Part shown: positions 36,817 to 46,142 of the stretch, one piece after another | Numbering within the stretch: the first letter of the stretch is position 1 | Layout: each line of letters starts with the position of its first letter | Source of the DNA: RGIG3701 sp017403345 | GTDB taxonomy: Bacteria; Planctomycetota; Planctomycetia; Pirellulales; Thermoguttaceae | DNA: 64,000 nucleotides | Direction: 5' to 3' | Assembly (NCBI GenBank): GCA_017403345.1 | Contig: JAFQOH010000130.1 | Location: forward strand, 18,062 to 82,061 | Program-made: the position numbers and the translations under genes | Notes under the pieces: generated by a model | Seen by the model: the letters and a program-made list of their open reading frames with translations, nothing else | The model's database searches: none | What the model was told of the DNA's origin: nothing

Positions 36817-37536
36817 ATGAACACGACACGATTTCTCGTCACGATCGCGACGTACAATGAAATTGAAAATATTCCGCATCTCGTTCCGGCGATTTTTGAA
36901 GAGACGGACCGATTCGCTGCCGAAAGAAACTTTACGTTTGACGTTTTGGTCATCGACGATGCCTCGCCGGACGGAACGGGCGAATGGTGTGACGCACATG
37001 CAGAGGAATTTCCGCGTCTGAAATGCCTGCATCGTGCCGGGAAAAACGGGCTTGGCGCCGCCACGATCGCTGCGATGCAGTACGCTATCGAAAACGGCTA
37101 CGACCGAATGATCAACATGGATGCCGATTTCAGTCACCATCCGAAGTACCTGGAAGCAATGGCCTGCACGGATGCGGACGTCACGGCAGGGTCCCGATAC
37201 ATTCGCGGAGGCGGGATCGTTGGTTGGCCGCTGCGCCGGCATTTCATGAGCCGTTCCATCAATGCGTTTGGACGCACTCTCTTGGGGCTTTCCATTCACG
37301 ACATCAGCGGGGCGTACCGAAATTACCGTGTTTCGACGCTCGCAAAACTCGATTTTTCGCGCTTTCAGTCCCAAGGATACTCGTTTCAGGAAGAGGTCCT
37401 TTGGCGGCTGAAGCTCGTTGGCGCTACCATGTCGGAAGTCCCGATCATTTTTGAGGACCGCATTCGCGGCACGTCGAAGATCTCCCTGAAAGAGAGCATC
37501 ACTGCCGTCAAAACGCTCCTGATGCTGCGTCGGTAG
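36817..37536 (+). CDS. DPM1-like polyprenyl-phosphate mannosyltransferase (GT2)
   Basis: Transfers a hexose, usually mannose or glucose, from a nucleotide sugar to a polyprenyl phosphate on the inner face of the membrane. Start ATG 36817 gives 239 aa, the length of single-domain DPM1 without membrane helices; the ribosome site is weak. The GT-A fold shows LVTIATYNEIENIPHLV, VIDDASPDGTGEW, GLGAATIAAM, the DxD motif in INMDADFSH, GSRYIRGGG and the SGAYRNYR acceptor region. The C-terminus has EDRIRGTSKISLKES as in other DPM1 proteins. It stands alone, with a terminator upstream. Confidence 0.88.
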   Translation: MNTTRFLVTIATYNEIENIPHLVPAIFEETDRFAAERNFTFDVLVIDDASPDGTGEWCDAHAEEFPRLKCLHRAGKNGLGAATIAAMQYAIENGYDRMINMDADFSHHPKYLEAMACTDADVTAGSRYIRGGGIVGWPLRRHFMSRSINAFGRTLLGLSIHDISGAYRNYRVSTLAKLDFSRFQSQGYSFQEEVLWRLKLVGATMSEVPIIFEDRIRGTSKISLKESITAVKTLLMLRR

Positions 37537-37584
37537 TATCTCGGAATGCGTTAAAAAAGGGGCCATCCGAACTGGTACTAGTTT

Positions 37585-37745
37585 CACCACTGAAGACACG
37601 GAAGAGTTCACAGAAAGACACAGAAAGACACAGAAAGGAAACACGAAAAACTCAAAAAGATGCGAAATTCATCAAAAGGCGACCAGAAATATTTTAAATC
37701 TTTCGCTTCTTTTCGTGTTTTTCGTGAAATTCGTGTCAGGGCGCG
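37585..37745. repeat. Dispersed TTTTCGTG-type element (copy B)
   Basis: GACACAGAAA-type direct repeats (37610-37635) and ACACGAAAAA (37641-37650) on the left are complementary to TTTTCGTGTTTTTCGTG on the right (37710-37726), followed by AAATTCGTGTCAGG. Similar sequence occurs at 16574-16610 and a more distant version at 61766-61856. Confidence 0.55.
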
Positions 37746-37930
37746 TTCACTCCCCCTTTTTCCTCTTTCTTTTCAGTGTGAGTCTGAGTTTCTTCTGTGC
37801 ACTCAGTGGGAGATCGGAACCTGGATTGGTACGCACATTCCGTAAGAGCCTAAAAAAGTTCCGGAATGCGTTAAAAACTGTTTTTGGACAAATTTTTTGG
37901 CAGGATCGTGAGATTTTTGGTCTCTCCCCC

Positions 37931-37959
37931 TCGACAAAGAGTGGATTTCATGCTAAAAT
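37931..37959 (+). promoter_or_regulatory. Promoter of ilvD
   Basis: TCGACA (37931-37936), 17-bp spacer, TAAAAT (37954-37959). Confidence 0.55.
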
Positions 37960-38071
37960 AGAATAGAGAATTTCATCATTTTTTGGAAAGGAGAGCGTTT
38001 CAGACGCATGGTCCGCTTGGGAATGCCGATCCTTTCCTTAACCTTAAAAGAATTAAAAGAAGGACACAAAA

Positions 38072-39895
38072 ATGCGTTCAGATATGATCAAAAAGGGTGA
38101 CGCCCGTGCGGCCCACCGCGGTCTGCTTCGTGCGACAGGAGTGAAAGAAGAAGATTTTGGCAAACCGTTCATCGCGATCTGCTGCAGCTATACGGACATC
38201 GTGCCGGGGCACGTTCATCTGAACAAAGTCGCGGAAGTGGCGAAAGAATGCGTCCGTCAGGCCGGCGGTGTGCCGTTCGTCTTCAACACGATCGCGGTCG
38301 ACGACGGCATCGCGATGGGACACGTTGGTATGAAGTACTCGCTCGCGAGCCGTGAACTGATCGCAGACACGGTCGAGACCATGGTCAACGCCCACTGCTT
38401 CGACGGCATGATCTGCATCCCGAACTGCGACAAGATCGTCCCCGGTATGCTTATGGCGTCCGTCCGATGCAATATCCCGACGGTCTTCGTCAGCGGCGGT
38501 CCGATGGAAGCGGGTAAACGTCAGGGAAAAGCGATCGACCTGATCGACATTTTCGTCGGGGCGGCCGCCAAACAGCAGAACCGCATGACGGAAGAAGACC
38601 TTCTCGACATTGAGCAGAACGCCTGCCCGACTTGCGGATCCTGCTCCGGAATGTTCACGGCCAACTCGATGAACTGCCTCTGCGAAGCGCTCGGTATGGC
38701 TCTTCCGATGAACGGAACGATCCTGGCGACGAGTGCGGAGCGCAAACGTCTCTACCAGAAAGCGGCCGAGCGCGTCATTGCGATGGTCTATGAGCTGGAA
38801 GAAAAAGGCGCGGAATTCAAGGGACTCCCGCGCGACATCATCACGCAGGACAGCATCGACAACGCGATGGTCCTTGACATGGCGATGGGCGGAAGCACAA
38901 ACACGGTCCTCCATACTCTCGCGATCGCGCAGGAAGCGGGGATCCAGTACGACATCAACCGCATCAATGAGCTGAGCCTCAAGACGCCGAACGTCTGCAA
39001 AGTCTCGCCGTCGATCCACTACCACATCGAAGACGTTCACCAGTCGGGCGGTATCCACACGATTCTCGGAACGATCAAACGCGGACGTCCGGAACTCCTG
39101 AAACTCGACGCCCTGACCGTTACGGGCAAGACGCTCGGCGAAAATATCGCGGAATGGGACATCCGCTCCCGCGATACGGTCTGTCAGGAAGCGCTTGAGC
39201 TGGCGGCGATCGAACCGGGCAACTGCCGCAATACGCCGGCGATGAGCGTTGAACGTAAAGCGAAGAACATTGACGAACTGGAACTCAACTTCGATCCGCA
39301 GGACTGCATCCGCGAGGTCGAAAATGCGTACAATCAGGAAGGCGGTCTCGCCATTCTCTTCGGAAATCTGGCTCCGAATGGTGCCGTGGTCAAGACGGCG
39401 GGCGTGAAGCCGAGCATGATGCAGCACACCGGCCCGGCCGTCATTTTCGAGAGTGAAAATGAAGCGTACGACGGTATCGTCGCAGGCAAAGTGAAGGCTG
39501 GTGACGTGGTCGTCGTGCGTAATGAAGGTCCGAAAGGCGGTCCCGGAATGCAGGAAATGCTCGCTCCGACGACGGCGATCAAAGGCGTGAAGCTGGATGA
39601 TTCGGTCGCTCTGATCACGGACGGACGTTTCTCCGGCGGTACGGCAGGCGCCTGCATCGGCCACATCAGTCCGGAAGCCGCAGCTGGTGGTCCGATCGGT
39701 CTGCTGAAGGACGGAGACATCATCGAGATCGACATTCCGGCACGTAAAATTGCCGTTCAGGTCTCCGATGAAGAACTTGCAGAACGCAAAAAGAACTGGA
39801 CGAAGCCGGAACCGCGCTTCAAGTCCGGCTGGATGGCCCGTTACGCTGCGCTGGCGACCAGTGCGGATACTGGCGCGGTCCTGAAGTACGAGTGA
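38072..39895 (+). CDS. ilvD: Dihydroxy-acid dehydratase
   Basis: Iron-sulfur enzyme that dehydrates dihydroxyisovalerate and dihydroxymethylvalerate in valine and isoleucine synthesis. At 607 aa it has the normal length. Cluster ligands are visible in IPNCDKIVPGMLM and CPTCGSCSGMFTANSMNCL. The C-terminal half has LTDGRFSGG-type ITDGRFSGGTAGACIGHISPEAA and GGPIGLLKDGDIIEID. ATG 38072 follows AAGGA. It is transcribed alone, and no other ilv genes are in the window. Sugar-acid dehydratases of the same family are possible but the motif set fits IlvD. Confidence 0.95.
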   Translation: MRSDMIKKGDARAAHRGLLRATGVKEEDFGKPFIAICCSYTDIVPGHVHLNKVAEVAKECVRQAGGVPFVFNTIAVDDGIAMGHVGMKYSLASRELIADTVETMVNAHCFDGMICIPNCDKIVPGMLMASVRCNIPTVFVSGGPMEAGKRQGKAIDLIDIFVGAAAKQQNRMTEEDLLDIEQNACPTCGSCSGMFTANSMNCLCEALGMALPMNGTILATSAERKRLYQKAAERVIAMVYELEEKGAEFKGLPRDIITQDSIDNAMVLDMAMGGSTNTVLHTLAIAQEAGIQYDINRINELSLKTPNVCKVSPSIHYHIEDVHQSGGIHTILGTIKRGRPELLKLDALTVTGKTLGENIAEWDIRSRDTVCQEALELAAIEPGNCRNTPAMSVERKAKNIDELELNFDPQDCIREVENAYNQEGGLAILFGNLAPNGAVVKTAGVKPSMMQHTGPAVIFESENEAYDGIVAGKVKAGDVVVVRNEGPKGGPGMQEMLAPTTAIKGVKLDDSVALITDGRFSGGTAGACIGHISPEAAAGGPIGLLKDGDIIEIDIPARKIAVQVSDEELAERKKNWTKPEPRFKSGWMARYAALATSADTGAVLKYE

Positions 39896-39908
39896 TCTGC
39901 GGATCCTG

Positions 39909-39938
39909 AAGCTTTGTGACGCAAAGCTTTGTGACGCA
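39909..39938. repeat. 15-bp tandem duplication that forms a hairpin
   Basis: AAGCTTTGTGACGCA occurs twice in tandem. The duplication creates the hairpin AAGCTTTG (39909-39916) / CAAAGCTT (39922-39929) just after ilvD. No T-run. Confidence 0.9.
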
Positions 39939-40065
39939 ATATCCGGACGTCCGATACATCCGAATTTCGGCCGTCCGGAATTTTAGTAAAAAATACGTGC
40001 GGGAGCTATTCCTGTACGGTAACCGAAATTTTGACGTTTTTCAGCCTTCATTCCCGGAGATTTCC

Positions 40066-40560
40066 ATGGAAAATTCACAGTCGAAGCATCTTTCCGAGAG
40101 TTTGGAAGACTACCTTGAAGCCATTCTCAACATCATTGACCAAAACGGAGTTGCGTGGCCGCGGGACATTGCGAAAGCTCTGAAAGTCTCGAATGCCTCT
40201 GTCACGGGTGCTTTACGTGCTTTGGGAGAACGCCAGCTGATCAACTATGCGCCATACGCATTCGTGACGCTGACTCCGGATGGTGAGAACTATGCGCGGG
40301 AGATCGTCGGCCGACATGAAAAGATCCGTGCGTTCCTCTGCGATTTTCTGGACGTCGACCCGCAGCTTGCCGACGAAACTGCGTGCAAGATGGAGCACAT
40401 TCTGGCTCCGGAGATCGTGCAGCGTTTCGTGCGCCTCGCGGCATTCATGAAGACGAGTCCCTGCGAAGGAAAAGCGTGGCTCAAGCCGGATTTCCGTTCC
40501 TGCGCGGACTGCAAACAGTGCGGCGGCTGTGGAAATGAAAAGCAGAAAACCGAAGTCTGA
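40066..40560 (+). CDS. DtxR/MntR-family metal-dependent regulator
   Basis: Iron- or manganese-sensing repressor, 164 aa. Start ATG 40066 (GGAGA 5 bp upstream) matches the family N-terminus: SESLEDYLEAILNIIDQNG. The winged helix covers about 8-70 (RDIAKALKVSNASVTGALRALGERQLINY). The dimerisation domain has metal ligands in the expected places (GRHEKIRAFL, ACKMEHILAPEIVQRF with C, E, H). No SH3 domain follows. The end is a short cysteine cluster CADCKQCGGCG, which suggests an added metal or FeS site. A long palindrome lies between it and hrpA. Confidence 0.88.
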   Translation: MENSQSKHLSESLEDYLEAILNIIDQNGVAWPRDIAKALKVSNASVTGALRALGERQLINYAPYAFVTLTPDGENYAREIVGRHEKIRAFLCDFLDVDPQLADETACKMEHILAPEIVQRFVRLAAFMKTSPCEGKAWLKPDFRSCADCKQCGGCGNEKQKTEV

Positions 40561-40605
40561 CTGAAAATTTCTGAAAGAGGATCCCCCGGCATTCACGATT
40601 TTGCT

Positions 40606-40636
40606 CGGAATTCGGGGAAAATTTTCCTAAATTCCG
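40606..40636. promoter_or_regulatory. Long imperfect palindrome between dtxR-like gene and hrpA
   Basis: CGGAATT (40606-40612) and AATTCCG (40630-40636) flank GGGAAAA/TTTTCC, making a dyad of about 31 bp. It lies 19 bp before the hrpA start. It could be an operator or a weak terminator. Confidence 0.45.
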
Positions 40637-40654
40637 AATTTAAAACGATTTACG

Positions 40655-43600
40655 ATGAACCAGCCCAACTCCAGCAAAAAACGTTCCTCTTCTTCTGAAA
40701 TGGAGACGTCCGCATCCTCTCCCGATCCGCGATCCGCATCTGAAAAACGAAAAGATCCGCATTTTTCCAGGGAAAAGGAGCGTTTCGAGAGAAAACGAAA
40801 AGAGAAATGGGCCGCCAAACGCCGGGAGTTGAGCATTCCGGAACTGGTTTTTGATGAAGAACTGCCTGTTTCTTCGCGTCGGGAGGAGATCAAAAAAGCG
40901 ATCCGCGAGAACCAGATCGTTGTTTTGTGCGGGGAGACCGGGTCGGGAAAATCGACGCAGCTTCCCAAAATCTGCCTGGAACTTGGCTTCGGCGTCCGAA
41001 AGCTCATCGGGCACACGCAGCCTCGGCGTATCGCGGCGATCTCCATCGCCAACCGTCTCGCGCAGGAGATCTCCATGGGACGGCAGAAACCGCTTCCGGC
41101 TCCGGAAAAAAACACGCCAACTCAAGACGCAGACAAAAACGCACCGGCTCCGGTCTCTAAAGAGCATTCCGTTTCCGAAAATTCTGCTTCTGAAAAAAAA
41201 CCGCTGACGCTCATTCCGCCGGAAAAGCTCGTCGGGTACAAGATCCGGTTTACGGACCACACCTCCCCGGAAACGTGCATCAAGCTGATGACGGACGGTA
41301 TTTTGCTTGCCGAGACGCAGAGCGACCGATTTTTGAATCAGTACGAGGTCCTCATCATTGACGAAGCTCATGAACGTTCGCTGAACATCGACTTTCTGAT
41401 CGGCATCCTGCGCCGTCTTGCAGACAAACGGCCGGATCTGAAGATCATCCTGACTTCCGCGACGATCGACGCTGCCCGATTCGCGGCGCATTTCGAAACG
41501 GAGACTCGCCGAGTGCCGATCCTCACCATTGAAGGACGGACCTACCCGGTCGACGTCCTCTACCAGCCGATCTTTGAAGAGGATGAGGATGACGACGAGG
41601 ATGGAAATGGGAATGGACGCGGACGCAGTGAGCGCAAAAAAGAGGCGTCTGTGCGCATCATTCACGATGGAGATGTGCATCAGGCGGTCATTCGGGCTGC
41701 GGAGACGCTCGCGAAAAAAGGACCTGGCGACATGCTGGTCTTCATGCCGACGGAACGGGACATTCATGAGCTGGTGAAACTCTTTCAGGGGGAATCTCAG
41801 CGTCAGCGCCTTTCTCTCTTCCGAAACGAAAACGTAGACGTCCTTCCGCTCTATGCCCGGCTTCCCGCTGACGCGCAGCAGAAGATCTTCAATCCGGTGA
41901 GCAAAAAACGGCGTATCGTCATTGCTACGAACGTTGCGGAGTCTTCCGTGACGGTCCCGCGGATCCGGTACGTCATCGATTCCGGAACGGCCCGCATCAG
42001 CCGGTACTCGGCACGTTCCAAAACGCAGCGTCTTCCGATCGAGCCCATTTCCCGCGCCTCGGCAGATCAGCGTAAAGGGCGGTGCGGGCGGATCGGTCCG
42101 GGGGTCTGCATTCGGCTTTACTCGGAAGAGGACTACCTTTCACGTGAGGAGTACACGCAGCCGGAGATCCAGCGCACGAACCTAGCGTCGGTCATTCTGC
42201 AGACAAAATTACTGCGTCTGGGCAGGATCGAGTCCTTTCCGTTCATCGACATGCCGAAGATCGCCTCCATTCGCGATGGTTACCGGACGCTTTTTGAACT
42301 GAAAGCACTCACGAAAGCCTCTGCTGACGGAGAACTGACGCCGCTCGGACAGAAACTCGCCAAACTCCCGGTCGATCCGCGCATCGGACGCATGGTTCTT
42401 GAGGCGCTTGAAATGGCGAAGGAGGCTCACGCTGGAGCATCCGTTCCAGGATCCGGCCGTGGAGAGACGGGGCCTCTTCCGCCGCAGCGTGAAAAGAAAC
42501 GGGGACGCACTGAAAAGAAAGGAACTGAAAAGAAAGAAAAAGAAAGACTCCAGGTCGATCCACTGCGCGAGATCCTAGTCATTGCGTCTGCGCTGACGAT
42601 CCGTGATCCGAGAGAACGTCCGGTCGAAAAGCAGGGTGAAGCTGATGCTGCTCACGTGCAGTTCATGGATCCGCGTTCCGATTTTCTCTCGTTCCTCAAA
42701 ATCTGGGACTTTTATTCCCGGATGAAAGACAAACTTTCCCGCAGTCAGCTCATCAAAGCGTGCAGGCAGAATTTCCTTTCATGGAACCGCATGCGGGAAT
42801 GGCAGGATGTTTGCCATCAGCTTCATGAAATGGTCCAGGATCTCATGAAGGAGGCGCAGCTTCCGAAGACGCTCCTTTTTGAAGACGAGACTTTTTTGGC
42901 TCTTGGAGCTATTCCCAATGAAAAGCCGGAACAGACGGCGGCACGGTACGACGCGATCCATAGAGTTCTTTTGAGCGGTCTGCTCTCAAACATTGGGCAG
43001 AAAACGCCCCTTCCGCAGGAGTATGCCGTTGGCGGCGGCGGGAAATGCGTCCTTTGGCCGGGAAGCGGACTTTTGAAGCTCACGGGAGGCGAATGTCCTG
43101 AAAAAGGAGGAAATGCTAAAAATGCTGCCGGGAGCACTTCGTCTTCGGCTGGAATTTCAAAAAAGCACCATTCGGAAGCGGACGAGATCCATCGTCCAAA
43201 GGCCGGGCATCGTCTCTGGGGAAGAAATCTGGATGCGTACGGACGCATTCTGGAAAATGGAACAGAAGACAGGACTTTGGAAGATCCTGAAAGCACGGCG
43301 GACGGTTCCCGGAATGAAGTTGCGGAGACTGCCGAAACGGCACCCAGGAAAAAATCGCTTCCCGCTTGGGTCATGGCTGCGGAAATGGTCGAGACGTCGA
43401 AACGTTTCCTCCGAACGAATGCCGTGATCGATCCGGAGTGGATCGAGCCGCTGGCCGGACATCTGGTGACGAAAACGCACAGTGAACCGCATTGGTCGAA
43501 GCAGAACAATCAGGTGATGGTCTACGAAAAGGTCACACTTTCCGGTCTCGTCATCGTTCCGCGGCGCAGAGTTCCGTACTCCGCCATCGATCCGGAAAAG

Positions 43601-45988
43601 GCGCGTGAAATGTTCATTCAGCTGGGGCTCGTTGAGGGAAACTGGCAGTCTCGGGCCGATTTCTATTCCTGGAATCGCGAGCTTTGGTTTGAGCTGGAGC
43701 AGGTCCAGGCAAAATTGCGCCGTTTTGACTATTTGCCCGGTTTGTGGAAGCTCTACGAATTCTACGACCAGCGCATTCCAAAGACCGTTTCGGACTCCGC
43801 ATCTCTTGAAAAATGGCTCCGGAAAGCGGACACGGAAACGTTGAAGTCGCTGGAGATGAAAGAAGAGGATCTGGTCTCCGAATCTGCGGACGCTTCGCTT
43901 GCGGAACGGTTTCCGGATTCCTTCTCGGGGGAATTTACGTACACATCGAGTCCCGTTGCGATGAAAAAGCCGCCAAAGGCCGGAACGAGCAGGGCGTTCC
44001 TCACCGATCTGGACGCTTCTTCCGGTGACAGCACTTCCGGTGACAGCACTTCCGGTGACAGCACTTCCGGTGACAGCACTTCCTTCAGTGCCAAGACTGC
44101 TCAAGAAAGCGGAACTCCGGACGTACCGATGCGTGAGATCCGTCTTTTCGGGCAGGTCATCCAGCCGGCGAAACCGAAAGTCCAGTCCGCAAGATCGAAA
44201 GTGCAGCCGGCGAAACCACAACCACAACCACAACCACCACCACAAACGCAAACGCAAACGCAAAATTCAGATCCTGGCGCTCTTGCCGTGCGTTCAGAGT
44301 CCCCGGCTGCGGAGAAACCGCGGGAAAAAGAGACCGTCAAAGCTCCTCAGTCGTCCGGGAAAATGGAGTCGCGTTCCTCAACGGCGTCCTGCATGACGTC
44401 CAGTTATCGATTCCCGCTGGAGTACCGATTCGAGCCGGGGGGGGAAACGGACGGCGTTACGCTCCACGCGACGCTGGAGACGGTCCATCAGCTTCAGGAA
44501 AGCGCATTGGAATGGGGAATTCCGGGACTTTTGGAGGAACGAGTCGCATACCTAATCAAGTCGCTTCCGAAAGAACTGCGCCGTAAACTGATCCCAGCTC
44601 CGGACACAGCCCGAGCGGTTTGTGCGCGCATTCCGTTCGGTGTCGGGAATCTCCGGACGGTGCTTGCGGGAGAGTTTACTCGGATCGCAGGCGAGTACAT
44701 TCGGGAAAAGGATCTCGATTTTGGAAACATTCCGGAGGCGCTTCAGATCAACATTCGGGTCAGTGATTCGCAGGGAAATATTCTCGTTCAGAGCCGCAGT
44801 CTTCGCGAGGTCCTGCTGCACGTGGGAGAGCAGGCGTCGGAAAAATTCGCACTGGTCGAGGATTCCCGCTGGACGCGCAGCGGATTGACCTCTTGGAATT
44901 TTGGTGAACTTCCGGTCCAGGTCCAGATAGAATCCACGCTTTTGGATGCTTCTTCGCGAGCCGGACGGATCTCTGCGTTTCCGATGCTGATCGATGAAGG
45001 CAAAACGGTCGGGATCCGTCTTTCAACTTCCCAGTTTCAGGCTGAGCTGAACACTCGGCGTGCCGTCATGCGTCTTTTCCGCTACTCAGCAAACCAGGAA
45101 TTGACCCGGCAGGCGCTTTGGATGCCGCACTTTCACGAGATGAAAATGCAGGCGGACTACTTCATCAAGACGACGAAAACTCCGTTTGCAGACACGATCT
45201 GCGACTTGGTCGCGCAGACTGCACTGGATCCGTCCGGTTTCCCTGCGTTGGCGGATATGCCGTCGCTTTTGAATCGTGTGCCGCGCGATCTGCAGGAGTA
45301 CGAGCGGATCGTGAAGCTCGCAAAGGGGAGGATCTCCATCGTCGTGCAGGAACTTCCCGAACCGCTTGCGCAGCTTTGGAAAGCGTATCATGCGGCGATT
45401 CGTGCACTGAATGGCATTTGTGCGCAGAATTCTCGACGCCATGCCGTCAATGACCTTGCATCGCAGCTGAAGATCGGGACCGTGCAGGTCAAATCTTTCG
45501 GAAATCTTCGAAAGAATGCCGCGCAAACAGAGTCGGTCTCCTCCACAAAAGAGGATGGTGCAAAAGAGGCGCTGCCGTCCCGCGTAGCGCTTTACGAGCC
45601 CTTCCAGCCGATCGTGGACGATTTGGATGCGCAGATACGCCGACTTACGCCGCCGGACTTTCTCTTGCGCACTTCCTGGAAGTACGTGAAGCATTTTGCC
45701 CGATACTTCCGCGGGATCGAGGCTCGCATTCAGGCACTTTCCGGAACGAATTCCGGCACCAGGATCGCACTGACTCGAGGAATGGAGCAGATCCGCGAGC
45801 TGGAACACTTCCAGTCGGAATACGAGAGACTCCGTAAGGATTTTGACTTGCGCGGCATGGAAAGCGAAGAGCTTGAAGAATTCCGTTGGGCGATCGAAGA
45901 GTACAGGATCTCGCTTTTTGCGCAAAAACTGGGAACTGCGATGAGCGTTTCGGCAAAGCGTCTGGAAAAAATGCTGGATGCTTTCTGA
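40655..45988 (+). CDS. hrpA: ATP-dependent RNA helicase HrpA, enlarged
   Basis: DEAH-box helicase acting on RNA, linked in E. coli to rescue of collided ribosomes. At 1777 aa it is about 480 longer than usual HrpA. Motif I is GETGSGKST, Ia is HTQPRRIAA, II is IIDEAHERS, III is TSATIDAARF, and VI is QRKGRCGRIGPG. The HA2/OB region and the C-terminal DUF3418-type part (about 1210-1770, SYRFPLEYRFEPG, IRLSTSQFQAELNTRRAV) follow. Extra length comes from low-complexity inserts: Pro/Asp/Ser-rich near 145-185, DEDDDEDGNGNG near 308-325, Arg/Lys-rich near 585-630, about 70 residues near 815-910, GDSTS repeats and a QPQPQPPPQTQTQ run near 1120-1210. Confidence 0.94.
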   Translation: MNQPNSSKKRSSSSEMETSASSPDPRSASEKRKDPHFSREKERFERKRKEKWAAKRRELSIPELVFDEELPVSSRREEIKKAIRENQIVVLCGETGSGKSTQLPKICLELGFGVRKLIGHTQPRRIAAISIANRLAQEISMGRQKPLPAPEKNTPTQDADKNAPAPVSKEHSVSENSASEKKPLTLIPPEKLVGYKIRFTDHTSPETCIKLMTDGILLAETQSDRFLNQYEVLIIDEAHERSLNIDFLIGILRRLADKRPDLKIILTSATIDAARFAAHFETETRRVPILTIEGRTYPVDVLYQPIFEEDEDDDEDGNGNGRGRSERKKEASVRIIHDGDVHQAVIRAAETLAKKGPGDMLVFMPTERDIHELVKLFQGESQRQRLSLFRNENVDVLPLYARLPADAQQKIFNPVSKKRRIVIATNVAESSVTVPRIRYVIDSGTARISRYSARSKTQRLPIEPISRASADQRKGRCGRIGPGVCIRLYSEEDYLSREEYTQPEIQRTNLASVILQTKLLRLGRIESFPFIDMPKIASIRDGYRTLFELKALTKASADGELTPLGQKLAKLPVDPRIGRMVLEALEMAKEAHAGASVPGSGRGETGPLPPQREKKRGRTEKKGTEKKEKERLQVDPLREILVIASALTIRDPRERPVEKQGEADAAHVQFMDPRSDFLSFLKIWDFYSRMKDKLSRSQLIKACRQNFLSWNRMREWQDVCHQLHEMVQDLMKEAQLPKTLLFEDETFLALGAIPNEKPEQTAARYDAIHRVLLSGLLSNIGQKTPLPQEYAVGGGGKCVLWPGSGLLKLTGGECPEKGGNAKNAAGSTSSSAGISKKHHSEADEIHRPKAGHRLWGRNLDAYGRILENGTEDRTLEDPESTADGSRNEVAETAETAPRKKSLPAWVMAAEMVETSKRFLRTNAVIDPEWIEPLAGHLVTKTHSEPHWSKQNNQVMVYEKVTLSGLVIVPRRRVPYSAIDPEKAREMFIQLGLVEGNWQSRADFYSWNRELWFELEQVQAKLRRFDYLPGLWKLYEFYDQRIPKTVSDSASLEKWLRKADTETLKSLEMKEEDLVSESADASLAERFPDSFSGEFTYTSSPVAMKKPPKAGTSRAFLTDLDASSGDSTSGDSTSGDSTSGDSTSFSAKTAQESGTPDVPMREIRLFGQVIQPAKPKVQSARSKVQPAKPQPQPQPPPQTQTQTQNSDPGALAVRSESPAAEKPREKETVKAPQSSGKMESRSSTASCMTSSYRFPLEYRFEPGGETDGVTLHATLETVHQLQESALEWGIPGLLEERVAYLIKSLPKELRRKLIPAPDTARAVCARIPFGVGNLRTVLAGEFTRIAGEYIREKDLDFGNIPEALQINIRVSDSQGNILVQSRSLREVLLHVGEQASEKFALVEDSRWTRSGLTSWNFGELPVQVQIESTLLDASSRAGRISAFPMLIDEGKTVGIRLSTSQFQAELNTRRAVMRLFRYSANQELTRQALWMPHFHEMKMQADYFIKTTKTPFADTICDLVAQTALDPSGFPALADMPSLLNRVPRDLQEYERIVKLAKGRISIVVQELPEPLAQLWKAYHAAIRALNGICAQNSRRHAVNDLASQLKIGTVQVKSFGNLRKNAAQTESVSSTKEDGAKEALPSRVALYEPFQPIVDDLDAQIRRLTPPDFLLRTSWKYVKHFARYFRGIEARIQALSGTNSGTRIALTRGMEQIRELEHFQSEYERLRKDFDLRGMESEELEEFRWAIEEYRISLFAQKLGTAMSVSAKRLEKMLDAF
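44021..44080. repeat. 15-bp tandem repeat encoding GDSTS
   Basis: Four copies of TCCGGTGACAGCACT in frame in hrpA, in the linker before the C-terminal part. Confidence 0.95.
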
Positions 45989-46142
45989 GCCGATCCTGCC
46001 CTTTCTGTTTCTTCACACAGAAAACAGAAATCCTGTTTCAGACATTGAAGCCGGTGGACTTTTTTTGCCGATAGAGAGAACACGTAGAAAAATTTTTAAT
46101 GTCGCGTTTCCTTTGAGGCAAAAAAGGTCCATTGGTCGAGTC

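Larger units (their letters stand above)
37537..38071 (+). other. 535-bp intergenic region with dispersed element and ilvD promoter
   Basis: The left part (37585-37745) is a TTTTCGTG-type repeat element with GACACAGAAA direct repeats. The centre (37746-37930) shows nothing I recognise. The right part holds the ilvD promoter (37931-37959) and a leader of about 105 nt with an AAGGA ribosome site. Confidence 0.55.
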
